Shown: positions 54,423-64,000 of the stretch, one piece after another
Layout: every line of letters begins with the position of its first letter
How positions within the stretch are numbered: position 1 is the stretch's first letter
Source: Glycomyces albidus
GTDB lineage: Bacteria; Actinomycetota; Actinomycetes; Mycobacteriales; Micromonosporaceae
DNA length: 64,000 nt
Direction of reading: 5' to 3'
Assembly: GCF_009451885.1 (NCBI RefSeq)
Contig: NZ_WIAO01000011.1
Span: forward strand, 83,372 to 147,371
Program-made: the position numbers and the translations under genes
Notes under the pieces: model-generated
Database searches by the model: none
Told to the model about the DNA's origin: nothing
Seen by the model: only the letters and a program-made list of their open reading frames with translations

Positions 54423-54839
54423 GTGGAGAACGAGCGAGTTCCCGTCGAACTCGACCCGACGCTCGCGCTCAGCCTGCTCGGGCACGCCGAGTTCGGGCGC
54501 ATCGCTTTCGTCGCCGACGGCGTCCCCACCATCCGACCCCTGAACCACGTCGTCCTCGATGGCCGGATCATCGTTTTCACGAGGCACACCTCGGCGCTCG
54601 GGCGAGCAGTACGGCACCATGCAGAGCTGCAAGTCGCCTATCAGGCCGACGAGATCGAACCGCACAGCCGACTCGGTTGGAGCGTGCTGGTCACGGGCAT
54701 CGCGGTCGACATCTCGCACGACCGCCACGGCGGGCAACTCGGACTGCAGGTCGAGTCCTGGATGAAATACCCCCTCGACATGGTCATCGCCATCGACCCG
54801 CAGGAAGTGACGGGTCGTCGCCTCACGGTCGCGAACTGA
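54423..54839 (+). CDS. Pyridoxamine-5'-phosphate-oxidase-like flavin/F420-binding protein 2
   Basis: 138 aa from a GTG at 54423, AAGGGGA 5 nt upstream. LLGHAEFGRIAFVADGVPTI, RPLNHVVLDGRIIVFT, SWMKYPLDMVIAIDPQEVTG. Paralog of 45319-45735, with the same length and split-barrel fold. Confidence 0.9.
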   Translation: MENERVPVELDPTLALSLLGHAEFGRIAFVADGVPTIRPLNHVVLDGRIIVFTRHTSALGRAVRHHAELQVAYQADEIEPHSRLGWSVLVTGIAVDISHDRHGGQLGLQVESWMKYPLDMVIAIDPQEVTGRRLTVAN

Positions 54840-54892
54840 CCCCGAGAATCTCGCTGCACGACGACACCGCTTGAACGCCTCGTCCGAATCGC

Positions 54893-55339
54893 TCACACCC
54901 GGTCGTGGACGACGACCACTGGGCAGGACGCGTGACGAACGCAGTGCTGACTCACCGATCCCAGCAGCGCCCCGGCGAAGCCGCCCAGGCCCCGATTGCC
55001 GAGAACCAGCAGATCCGCGTTCCGGGCCGCGTCCAGCAATACCTGGACGGGGTGCCCCTCGACCGCATGCTGCTCGACCACCACGCCAGGCCAGGCGGCG
55101 GCAGCGGGCTCCACCGCGGATCGCAGCGAATTCCGAGCCTCCGCATCCCACTGCGCCCCGGGCATCAGCATCACGCCGGTTCCGTACTTTCTGGGAACCT
55201 CCCACGCCTGTACCGCCACGACCTTCGCTGCGGTGGCCGATGCCTGCCGCAGCGCCCACCGAAGCGCCCGCCGCGAGGACGACGAACCGTCGACGCCCAC
55301 CACCACGACACCGCTCTGCGCAGGATCAGGATCTGACAT
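54893..55339 (-). CDS. Universal stress protein 4
   Basis: 148-aa USP. VVVVGVDGSSSSRRALRWAL and LVLGNRGLGGFAGALLGSVS. The ATG at 55339 is preferred over the GTG at 55345 because AGGAGG lies 5 nt before it and would overlap the GTG. Confidence 0.92.
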   Translation of the reverse strand: MSDPDPAQSGVVVVGVDGSSSSRRALRWALRQASATAAKVVAVQAWEVPRKYGTGVMLMPGAQWDAEARNSLRSAVEPAAAAWPGVVVEQHAVEGHPVQVLLDAARNADLLVLGNRGLGGFAGALLGSVSQHCVRHASCPVVVVHDRV

Positions 55340-55546
55340 GGCCACCTCCTCCCTTCGGACTCTAGCCCGAGGCGGAGCGCCCCGCCGCGGAGCGCAGAAG
55401 AGAGACGAGGCAGGTCGGTCCCGAAGAACGGTGCAGGAGCGGCACTGTCACACGGTCCGTGCCCGGCGCGCGTGGACGACTCCCGAGACACTGCGCAAGG
55501 GCGGGCCGACGCGCTGCACCGTCTCGGGTACGGGCACCGTCCTCAA

Positions 55547-55582
55547 GGGCCTACGGGCCCTCAGGTCGGGGACTTCAGGCTC
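55547..55582. promoter_or_regulatory. Two DosR-like boxes before USP 5
   Basis: GGGCC-TACG-GGCCC (55547-55560, itself a perfect palindrome) and GGGAC-TTCA-GGCTC (55569-55582). They lie 53-88 bp upstream of the USP start. Confidence 0.5.
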
Positions 55583-55634
55583 TGTCCTGTCCAGGTCGCG
55601 TCGGTGAGACTGGAACCGAGGGAAGGGGTTGGAC

Positions 55635-56080
55635 ATGTCGGATCGAGAGCGTACGGGCGGCAGGATCGGCATCGGCGTCGACGGCTCCGCCTCCTCGCGC
55701 CGGGCCCTCCAATGGGCCGTGCGGCAGGCCGAACTCGAGGGTGCAGACGTGGTCGCAGTGCATGCATGGCAGATGCCCGTCACCTACGGGGCCGGCGCGA
55801 TGCTCAGCCGCCAGAGGCATTCGCCAAAGACGCGAGGCGGGAACTCGACGACGTTCTCGCAGCACTCGGTCCCGAAGGGCCGGCGGTGCGCGTCGAGCGC
55901 GTCGTCTCCGAGGGCAAACCGGCGAGGGGGCTGATCAACCAGTCAAAGGACGCCGACCTGCTGGTGGTCGGCAACCGGGGACATGGCGGGATCGTGGGGG
56001 CGCTCATCGGCTCGGTGAGCACCTCCTGCGTCCACCACGCGCACTGCGCAGTGGTCGTGATCCTGGCGACGAGTGAAGGC
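55635..56080 (+). pseudogene. Universal stress protein 5, frameshifted
   Basis: The first half is in one frame (IGIGVDGSASSRRALQWAVR ... VVAVHAWQMPVTYGAGAML). After about 55803 the family continues one base out of frame: PEAFAKDARRELDDVLAALG and LVVGNRGHGGIVGALIGSVS. A one-base deletion after ATGCT (55800-55804) explains it. The second frame has no stop until 56240, so the original end is also blurred. It could be a sequencing error; otherwise the gene is dead. Confidence 0.8.
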
Positions 56081-56089
56081 CGGGATCCA

Positions 56090-56117
56090 AAGCGGGGCGG
56101 CGGCTGCCGCCCCGCTT
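56090..56117. terminator. Terminator after USP 5
   Basis: AAGCGGGGCGGC-GGCT-GCCGCCCCGCTT, perfect 12-bp stem followed by CC; marks the original end of the frameshifted USP gene. Confidence 0.85.
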
Positions 56118-56238
56118 CCTCCGCGGGGAGGCCGTCGGGGTCAGGCGGCACCGCCGTCGCCGACCTCCGCGAACTTGCATGTTCAAGTGCCCTGGCTCCC
56201 GATCCGACGGCACGATTGAGAAAGGGAAGGGGGCGTCG

Positions 56239-56688
56239 ATGAATGCGTCCGACACGCGGAAGCCGGCGGAACGCGTCGTGGTGGGGGTCGACGGCTCGCC
56301 GTCGTCGCTCTCGGCGCTGCGGTGGGCGGTGCGCCATGCGGCCGCGACCGGGGCCGAGGTCGAGGCCGTGTACGCCTGGGAGTATCCAGTGGCGTTCGGG
56401 GAGCCGTTGGCGCTGCTGCCAGGCGAGAATCTCGCCGCGGCCGCCGGGACGGCGTTCGCCTCCGTCATAGAGAAGGCCGCTACAGGGAGCCCGAGGGTCG
56501 AGGTGCGGCACCGGGTCGAGCTCGGCAACCCCGTCACGGTGCTGCTGGCCCGAGCCGAGCGCGCGGACCTGCTGGTAGTCGGATGGCGGGGCTACGGTGG
56601 TTTCGACAAAGCGCTGCTGGGCTCAGTCAGCCAGCACTGCATCCGACACGCTTCCTGCCCGGTCGTCGTCGTACGCGGCGAACAGTGA
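56239..56688 (+). CDS. Universal stress protein 6
   Basis: 149-aa USP. VVVGVDGSPSSLSALRWAVR and LVVGWRGYGGFDKALLGSVS: the ATP-binding GRG/GHG loop is changed to WRGYGGFD, which may weaken ATP binding. AAAGGGAAGGGGG precedes the ATG at 56239. Confidence 0.92.
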   Translation: MNASDTRKPAERVVVGVDGSPSSLSALRWAVRHAAATGAEVEAVYAWEYPVAFGEPLALLPGENLAAAAGTAFASVIEKAATGSPRVEVRHRVELGNPVTVLLARAERADLLVVGWRGYGGFDKALLGSVSQHCIRHASCPVVVVRGEQ

Positions 56689-56729
56689 CGTGCGTCCGAG
56701 TGCATCGCTAGGCGCCCTCCACGAACAAC

Positions 56730-56758
56730 GGGCCGCGTCCCTTCGGTGGACGCGGCCC
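56730..56758. terminator. Bidirectional terminator
   Basis: GGGCCGCGTCC-CTTCGGT-GGACGCGGCCC, perfect 11-bp stem between USP 6 and the porA stub. Confidence 0.8.
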
Positions 56759-56772
56759 TCCAGCGGACGGAG

Positions 56773-56898
56773 CTACTTGAGCCAGCGGAAGCGCCGGACG
56801 ATCACTTCCCGCGGCGGCGGTAACGTGCACACCGCGTCCGGGCGGCAGGCCGCCACCACTCGCGCCACGGCCCGGGAGCCCTCGATCAGCTCGCGCAT
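56773..56898 (-). pseudogene. 2-oxoacid:ferredoxin oxidoreductase alpha-subunit stub (porA 5' end)
   Basis: A 41-codon frame from ATG 56898, with GGGAG upstream. MRELIEGSRAVARVVAACRP matches the N-terminus of PorA-type alpha subunits (xxVIEGSxAVAEAVxLCRP), but after about 25 residues the match ends and VIVRRFRWLK-stop follows. That ending resembles the IVKRNPWLK-stop of the DoxX protein at 40946. So the gene has lost most of alpha and all of beta. 28 bp after porG in the same direction. Confidence 0.65.
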
Positions 56899-56926
56899 GT
56901 TCCACTCCCTTCTCTGGTTCGGGCGC

Positions 56927-57553
56927 CTACCGGCGCGCCGCCTGGGCGCGCACTGTGCGGAAGCCCCGCAGGGGCGCTCGCTCGTGCCGCCGCCGCTGGG
57001 CGGCCACCAGTTCGTACGCCGCGGCCGCGGCGCGGACGTTGGCCTCGCCGAGGTCGCCCTCGAACCGGCGGCGGATCGCGGCGGTGATCGACTCCAGGGC
57101 CAGGACATCGGCAAGGGCGGCGAAGGCGCCGAGCAGTGCGGTGTTGGGCAGCGGCCGTCCCAGGTGCTCGCGGGCGATCTGGGTCGCGTTCACCGACGCG
57201 ACGCGCGCGCGGGCCAGGCCGGCGAGGCGGTCGCCGATTCCGAGCTCTGCGAGCGGGAGCGCCGAGTTCACGAGCAGGAACCCGCCGGCGGGCATGCCGG
57301 CGAACACGTCGGGAAGGAACCGCAATGTGGCGTCCTGGATGATGAGCGCATCCGGTCGGGCCACCGGTTCCCGGCCGCGCATCGCGCGGTCGGCGATGCG
57401 GCAGTAGGCGACGACGGGCGCGCCGGTCCGTTCGGAGCCGAAGGTCGGAACGGCCTGGGCGAACTTCCCTTCGATGAACGCCGCTTGGGAGAGCATCTCG
57501 GCGGCGGTGACGACCCCTTGGCCGCCTCGGCCGTGGAATCTGATGGCGAACAT
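56927..57553 (-). CDS. 2-oxoacid:acceptor oxidoreductase gamma subunit (PorG-like)
   Basis: 208 aa. IRFHGRGGQGVVTAAEMLSQ, FGSERTGAPVVAYCRIADRA and VNATQIAREHLGRPLPNTAL are family hallmarks of the gamma subunit of pyruvate/2-ketoacid:ferredoxin oxidoreductase. Needs alpha and beta subunits to work; only a stub of alpha follows, so the enzyme cannot be assembled from this locus. ATG at 57553. Upstream are DosR-like boxes shared with ppdK. Confidence 0.9.
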   Translation of the reverse strand: MFAIRFHGRGGQGVVTAAEMLSQAAFIEGKFAQAVPTFGSERTGAPVVAYCRIADRAMRGREPVARPDALIIQDATLRFLPDVFAGMPAGGFLLVNSALPLAELGIGDRLAGLARARVASVNATQIAREHLGRPLPNTALLGAFAALADVLALESITAAIRRRFEGDLGEANVRAAAAAYELVAAQRRRHERAPLRGFRTVRAQAARR

Positions 57554-57634
57554 GGCGTGCCCCTTCGGATGTGTCTGATCCGAGTCAACCGCGCCTGCGA
57601 CCGCGCCGACAGATGCCATACGGCCCTAGTGAGT

Positions 57635-57688
57635 GATCCTTCGGTCCCTCAGGGGCGGACGGTCACACCGCGCTGGGACCAAAGTCGG
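57635..57688. promoter_or_regulatory. DosR-like boxes between porG and ppdK
   Basis: On the minus strand GGGAC-CGAA-GGATC (57635-57648) and on the plus strand GGGAC-CAAA-GTCGG (57675-57688), in the 222-bp gap between the divergent starts. Each has one perfect half and one degenerate half. Confidence 0.5.
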
Positions 57689-57775
57689 ACCTTTAGGTGG
57701 CCTGAAGCCCCGTGCGCGCCGGCACCGGAGGAAATCCAATGGAGGGAGTCACGCGAGACGAAGGAGATCAGCGCG

Positions 57776-59650
<1,875 letters not shown>

Positions 59651-60970
59651 GGCCCAGTTCCATGGCGTGCCACGGCAGGCCGCCGTGGAAGGGACGGCCG
59701 GCATGGAACTGCTGCGGCAGGTAGACGCCGAGGGCCTTCTTGCCCAGACGCCACAGAGGTGAGACGCCGACGAGGTAGTCGTCATCGGCGTCCGCGTCGA
59801 CGCGTACCGGCGCCGCCGCATCGCCGGTGGTCTCCAGCGGCACTTGCGCGAAGGCGGCCTTGTCGAGCATCTCCATGACGCACATGCTCACGGGCTCGAA
59901 CCGGCGCGGGTGCTTTACGGCCGCCGGGTCGATGCGGGCGGCGATGTCGTCTGCCACCGCGTCGGCTTGGAGGAAGGCAAGGAACGCCTGTTTGACCGGG
60001 AAGTCACCCGAGTCGCCGGGCGCGTAGACGTTGTCGGTGCCCCGCACGCGGCGCGTGTCGGGCTCGGTGAGCAGGAACCCGCGGTCGTCGGTCGGCAGCG
60101 TCGGGTAGTCGACCGCCGCCGTGTACGGCGGGAAGGCGACGAGCAGGTCGTAGGTGCGGGAGGTGCCGTTGGCGTAGTGGACCTCTCCTCCATCGACGCG
60201 CGTGACGGCGTGATGGGTGTAGCCGTTGATGCCGCGGTCGTGGAACTCCTCGGCCACGAGCTTGTGGATCCCGGGCCCGAACGCCTGGATGAAGTGCGCC
60301 TCGAATGTGGTGAAGGTCAGGCAGACCCGGTCGCGCAGGTGGTGTCGGCGCAGCCACGTCTCGGCCATGAACGCGATCTCGTAGAGCGGCCCGGCGCACT
60401 TGTTGCCGGGCGGCATGAGGAACAGGACGTGCTTGGTCTGCCGGGCCTCGACGTCGCCCTGGAGCCGCTCGAGCTCGTCGCCGAGTTCGCGCATCTGCTC
60501 GGGGGTCCAGATGGTCCGGGCGTACTCGGCGAGCCCGGGCACCTCCTCCGGGCGCATCGCGGCGCCGGTTGCGAGGACGAGGTGGTCGTAGTGCTCCAGG
60601 GTGCCGTCGGTGAGTTTGATGCGGTTCGCCTCGGTGTCGACGCGGGCAAGCGACCCGCGGATCAGGTCGATGCCGCGCCGGACCGCCGCGTCGGTGAGCG
60701 GCACGTGAAGCTTCTCCTCGTCCCCGCCGAAGGGCAGGTAGATCGAGTTGGGTTTGAACACGAAGTCGCGCTGGTCGGCGATCAGCAGCAGCCTGGCCCG
60801 GTCGCCGAGGTGCGCGTGGAGCGTGAAGGCCGTCTCGAGGCCGGCGAAGCCGGCGCCGACGATGACGACTCGCGGTGCGGTGTGCATGATGCCTCCCAGA
60901 ATGGTCGCCTTGCTTCTCCATCTCACTCCGCCGGAGAGGCTCGCGACAGTGACCAATCGCCGAATCGGGA

Positions 60971-60984
60971 AGGACTTTCGGCCT
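60971..60984. promoter_or_regulatory. DosR-like box before SQR-like gene 2
   Basis: On the minus strand AGGCC-GAAA-GTCCT, resembling the GGGCC-GAAA-GTCCC box before USP 2. Confidence 0.5.
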
Positions 60985-61001
60985 GTCCTGGGCGTCAGAA
61001 C

Positions 61002-61036
61002 GGGCCGGGGCGGGGCTCGATGCCCCGCCTCGGCCC
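61002..61036. terminator. Terminator after the acyl-CoA synthetase
   Basis: GGGCCGGGGCGGGGC-TCGAT-GCCCCGCCTCGGCCC, a 15-bp stem with one G-T pair, 18 bp beyond the stop at 61055 on the minus strand. Confidence 0.75.
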
Positions 61037-61054
61037 GCCTGACCGTGCCGGTCG

Positions 61055-63739
61055 TCAGCGCAGGCGGCGGGCGACCGGGTCGGGTTCGTCGCCGACACGG
61101 GCGAGACGCAGCTTCAGGTCGACGGCTTGGACGCCGTAGCGGACCGGCATGATCGGGTTGAGGTCGAGTTCGGCGATCTCCGGGATGTCCTCAGCGAGGC
61201 GGCCGAGCCGCTCCAGCAGGTCCGTCAAGGCATTGAGGTCGACCGGCTCGGAGCCGCGGTAGCCCCTCAGGAGCTCGGCGGTCTTGAGCGAGCGCCACAT
61301 CGAATCGGCGTCGGCGTCGGTGAGCGGCAGCAGCCGGTACTGCCGGTCCCTCAGCAGATCGGTCGCGGTACCGCCGAGACCGAGCATGACGAGCGATCCG
61401 AACAGCGGGTCGTGTACGATCCCGGCGGCCAGCTCCAAATCGGCGTCCACCATCGGCTGGACCACGACCGCCGCACCCTCGTCTCCCTCGACGGACTTGG
61501 CGACCGCCTCGTACGCGGCCCGGACCTCGTGCGGGCTGTCGAGGTCCAGGTGCACGCCGCCGGACTCGGTCTTGTGGATCAAGCGGGGGTCGTCGGCTTT
61601 GACGGCCACCGGGAATCCCAGGTCGCGGGCCGCGGCCACCGCTTCCCGCTTGGAGCCGACGGCCACGATCGGCGTCAGTTGGATGTCGTAGCAGGCGAGG
61701 AGCTCGGCGGCATCGGATGCGGACTGCCACCCGTCCCCTGCCTCCAGCAGCCGGTCGACGATGGCGCGCGCGCCGGCTCGGTCGATGCAGGGCAGGTCGG
61801 GTCGCGATCCCAGCGGGCGGGCCCGCCAGGCGGCGTAGTCGGCGGCCTTGGCGAGCGCTGCGACGGCCGTCTCGGGGAAGGCGAACACCGGGACGCGGCG
61901 GGCGCCCAGGCAGGCCGGCGGGTCGACCAGCCCCATGACCACTGCTGCCGCCGGGAGGCCGGGGAGTGCGTCGAGCGCGTCGGCGATGGCGTCGAGGTTC
62001 CCGTCGACGTCGCTCGTCCCGGTCACGGCGAACACCGCGACCAGGCCGTCGATCTCACCGGACGAGCCGAGCACGGTGATCGCCTCGGCGAACGCGTCGG
62101 GTGCGGCGGCCGCGCCGAGGTCGACCGGGTTGTCGCCGGCGGCGGCATCCGGAACGCCCGCGGCCAGCCGCTCACGGGTGTCGGGGCCGAGCGAGGGCAC
62201 CTCGAGCCCGGTCGCCGCGGCGGCGTCGGCGGCGAGGACGCCGACGCCCCCGGCGTTGCCGACCACGCCGATGCGCTTGCCTTGTGGGAGCGGCTGGTCG
62301 ACCAGGACGCGGGCGGTGTCCAGGAGCTGCTCCAGGGTGTCGCAGCGGATGACGCCGGCTTGGGCGAAGAGCGCGTCGACGGCGGTGTCGGAAGTGGCGG
62401 CCGCGGCGGTGTGGGAGAGCCCGGCCCGACGTCCGGGCTCGGAGCGCCCGCCTTTGACGGCCAGGACCGGCTTGCGGCGGGCGACGGCTCGGGCGACGCG
62501 CGCGAACTTCCGCGGGTTCCCGAACGACTCCAGATACAGGGCGACGGCTTTGACCGCGGGGTCGTCGTACCAGTAGGCGAGGAGGTCGTTGCCGGAGACG
62601 TCGGCCTTGTTGCCCAGGGAGACGAAGGAGTGAATGCCCAGGCCGGTGCGAGTGGCGTGGGCGAGGGCGGCGATGCCGACCGCCCCGGACTGGGAGGCGA
62701 GCGCGAGCGCGCCCGGCAGGGGCGGCTCCGCGGCGAAGCTCGCCTGGAGACGCACCGACCGGCCGGTGTTGACGATGCCGAGGCAGTTGGGGCCGACCAG
62801 CCGCATGTCGTGGTCGCGGGCGATCCGCACGAGCTCGTCCTGCGCGGCGGCGTTACCGGTCTCGGCGAACCCGGCGGAGACGACCACGGCCGCGCGCACG
62901 CCCGCCGCACCGGCCTCCCGCAGCACGCCGGCGACGGACGGGGCGGGGACGGCCACGATCACCAGGTCGACCGGCGCCGGGAGGTCGGCTAGGGAGGGCA
63001 CGGTCCGGAGGCCGGCCAGGACCGCCGCCTCGGGATGGACCGGGTACACCTGACCGGCGAAGTCGCCGTCCACGATGGATTGCAGGATCTCGGCGCCGAC
63101 GCCCCGGCCCGTCCTGCGAGCGCCGACCACGGCGACGGAGGCCGGGTCGAGCAGGGGCCGAAGGGAGAGTCGCTCGGCGGCCCGCTCGCGCTCGGCCACG
63201 TCCTCTGCGAAGGCGCCGTCGACATCGGCGGTGAGCACGACGTCGACCACGCCGTCGGCGTAGGGCATCGCAGTACCCGGGGCCAGGCGCCGGGCGAGGC
63301 GGAGCATGCGGTGGTTGCCGCCGAGGACCTGCCCGGAGAGCTCCTTCACGCCGCCGGCGGCCGCGATCAGGGCGAGGTGTTCGAGCAAGAGCGTGCCCAG
63401 GCCGCGCTGCTGGTGGCCGGGGGTCACGAGCACGCCGAACTCGGCGCGGTCGGGCTGTTCCTCCTCGCGTTGGAAGGAGGCGACGCCGAGCGTCTCGCCG
63501 TCGTCCTCGACGAGCAGCGCCGCGCCCTTGCCGCTGTCGTTGAGCCCGGCGAGCCGGCGCGCTTCGATGGCGAGGACGCCGCGGCCGGTGCCGAAGAACC
63601 GGTAGCGCAGATCCGGGAGGGAGCAGCGCTCATGCATGGCGATGAGCGCCTCGAGGTCGGAGCCGACGACGGGGCGGATGTGGACGATTCGGCCGTCGGT
63701 GTCGAGTGCATCGGCTGGAGGAGGGAGGTGGAGGTTCAT
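61055..63739 (-). CDS. GNAT acetyltransferase fused to ADP-forming acyl-CoA synthetase (Pat-like)
   Basis: 894 aa. An N-terminal GNAT domain (IRPVVGSDLEALIAMHERCS, EFGVLVTPGHQQRGLGTLLL, where Q/R-x-x-G-x-G/A binds acetyl-CoA) is followed by a CoA-binding domain (DPASVAVVGARRTGRGVGAE), succinyl-CoA-ligase-like domains (HDMRLVGPNCLGIVNT, HTAAAATSDTAVDALF) and ATP-grasp (DLGFPVAVKADDPRLIHKTE). This is the layout of protein lysine acetyltransferases PatA/Pat, which acetylate acyl-CoA synthetases. The start at 63739 has AAGGAG 5 nt upstream. It ends the island; a perfect DosR-like box lies 106 bp upstream. Confidence 0.92.
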   Translation of the reverse strand: MNLHLPPPADALDTDGRIVHIRPVVGSDLEALIAMHERCSLPDLRYRFFGTGRGVLAIEARRLAGLNDSGKGAALLVEDDGETLGVASFQREEEQPDRAEFGVLVTPGHQQRGLGTLLLEHLALIAAAGGVKELSGQVLGGNHRMLRLARRLAPGTAMPYADGVVDVVLTADVDGAFAEDVAERERAAERLSLRPLLDPASVAVVGARRTGRGVGAEILQSIVDGDFAGQVYPVHPEAAVLAGLRTVPSLADLPAPVDLVIVAVPAPSVAGVLREAGAAGVRAAVVVSAGFAETGNAAAQDELVRIARDHDMRLVGPNCLGIVNTGRSVRLQASFAAEPPLPGALALASQSGAVGIAALAHATRTGLGIHSFVSLGNKADVSGNDLLAYWYDDPAVKAVALYLESFGNPRKFARVARAVARRKPVLAVKGGRSEPGRRAGLSHTAAAATSDTAVDALFAQAGVIRCDTLEQLLDTARVLVDQPLPQGKRIGVVGNAGGVGVLAADAAAATGLEVPSLGPDTRERLAAGVPDAAAGDNPVDLGAAAAPDAFAEAITVLGSSGEIDGLVAVFAVTGTSDVDGNLDAIADALDALPGLPAAAVVMGLVDPPACLGARRVPVFAFPETAVAALAKAADYAAWRARPLGSRPDLPCIDRAGARAIVDRLLEAGDGWQSASDAAELLACYDIQLTPIVAVGSKREAVAAARDLGFPVAVKADDPRLIHKTESGGVHLDLDSPHEVRAAYEAVAKSVEGDEGAAVVVQPMVDADLELAAGIVHDPLFGSLVMLGLGGTATDLLRDRQYRLLPLTDADADSMWRSLKTAELLRGYRGSEPVDLNALTDLLERLGRLAEDIPEIAELDLNPIMPVRYGVQAVDLKLRLARVGDEPDPVARRLR

Positions 63740-63845
63740 GTCGGCTCCTTGCGGCGGTGGCGGCGGGCGGGGCGTCTCCCCGCTCACGACCCGATCGTCC
63801 AGCCGGAGGGCCCCTCGCTGACAGGGTCGAACGCCGGGGCTTGCT

Positions 63846-63859
63846 GGGACATTGGTCCC
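63846..63859. promoter_or_regulatory. DosR-like box before the GNAT-acyl-CoA synthetase gene
   Basis: GGGAC-ATTG-GTCCC, perfect core match, 106 bp upstream of the start, and only 9 bp from the IS481 transposase stop codon. Confidence 0.75.
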
Positions 63860-63868
63860 GGTCGGCAT

Positions 63869-64000
63869 CTAGGTGTGATGTCCGGGGAGGTTGTTCAGTC
63901 GGGTGATGGGTGGTTGGCCTCCGATGGCGGAGTGGGCTCGGTGGTGATTGTAGAAGTGGAGCCAGCCCGGTAGGGCGGCTCTGCGTTCCTGCTCTGATGG
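63869..64000 (-). CDS. IS481-family transposase, C-terminal end (cut by window edge)
   Basis: On the minus strand the last 43 residues read WLHFYNHHRAHSAIGGQPPI and end TRLNNLPGHHT. This matches the rve-type integrase tail FYNxxRPHxALGGxPPxxRL of IS481 transposases. The rest lies beyond the window. The insertion end is close to a DosR-like box. Confidence 0.8.
   Translation of the reverse strand, partial: PSEQERRAALPGWLHFYNHHRAHSAIGGQPPITRLNNLPGHHT

Noticed and set aside
61127..62992. 621-codon plus-strand frame
   Set aside because: Antisense shadow of the acyl-CoA synthetase; Gly/Arg/Val-rich low-complexity translation.

Overview
This is a gene-dense, high-GC window on both strands with ATG, GTG and TTG starts. 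Several features point to a free-living actinobacterium: ECF sigma factors of the SigK and ECF41 types, a DevR/DosR-type response regulator, WXG100-like and YbaB-like proteins, PadR/small-membrane-protein and RsbA-like (MEDS) genes, and an IS481 transposase. I cannot name the genus from sequence alone.

Layout. 0-5.5 kb holds housekeeping genes: an SPFH protein cut by the window edge, a TrmH-type RNA methyltransferase, a TetR/membrane-protein pair, a C45 hydrolase, an APH-fold kinase and tRNA-Leu(GAG). 5.5-12.2 kb is accessory: an unknown 478-aa protein, a frameshifted WD40 remnant, a GbsR/MarR-regulated ABC exporter with a perfect palindromic operator, a chimeric pseudogene (alpha/beta hydrolase joined to an ECF sigma fragment) and a PadR/membrane-protein pair. 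12.5-18.5 kb carries an NB-ARC/TPR regulator divergent from a secreted Cys-rich protein, an MscS channel and the intact hydrolase whose 5' end and leader are duplicated in the pseudogene. 18.5-22.5 kb is a compact five-gene YbaB-like/WXG100-like/membrane cluster that looks like a type VII secretion substrate locus without its ATPase. 22.5-36 kb has two MEDS/ATPase proteins, two copies of an oxidoreductase-ECF41 sigma module, DoxX, DUF421, DUF1622 and MFS genes, a decayed kinase and a sigma-B/F-like protein lacking region 4. 36-40.7 kb is a SigK locus (sigK, rskA, molybdopterin oxidoreductase, fasciclin lipoprotein, DUF4383), with two identical SigK-type promoters.

40.9-64 kb resembles a DosR dormancy regulon gathered into one island. 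It has a GAF histidine kinase and DevR-type regulator, six universal stress proteins (one frameshifted), two pyridoxamine-phosphate-oxidase-like proteins, a CtpF-like P-type ATPase, phosphoketolase, D-lactate dehydrogenase, two sulfide:quinone-reductase-like flavoproteins, DoxX, a 2-oxoacid:ferredoxin oxidoreductase gamma subunit with a stub of alpha, a 3'-truncated pyruvate phosphate dikinase, and a GNAT-acyl-CoA synthetase. Intergenic copies of GGGAC-N4-GTCCC (the core of the mycobacterial DosR box) recur through this island, and strong hairpin terminators separate its genes. The likely theme is redox balance and energy conservation under low oxygen. Two of its metabolic genes (porA and ppdK) have lost their 3' parts, so the island seems to be eroding or rearranging. 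An IS481 element sits at its right edge.
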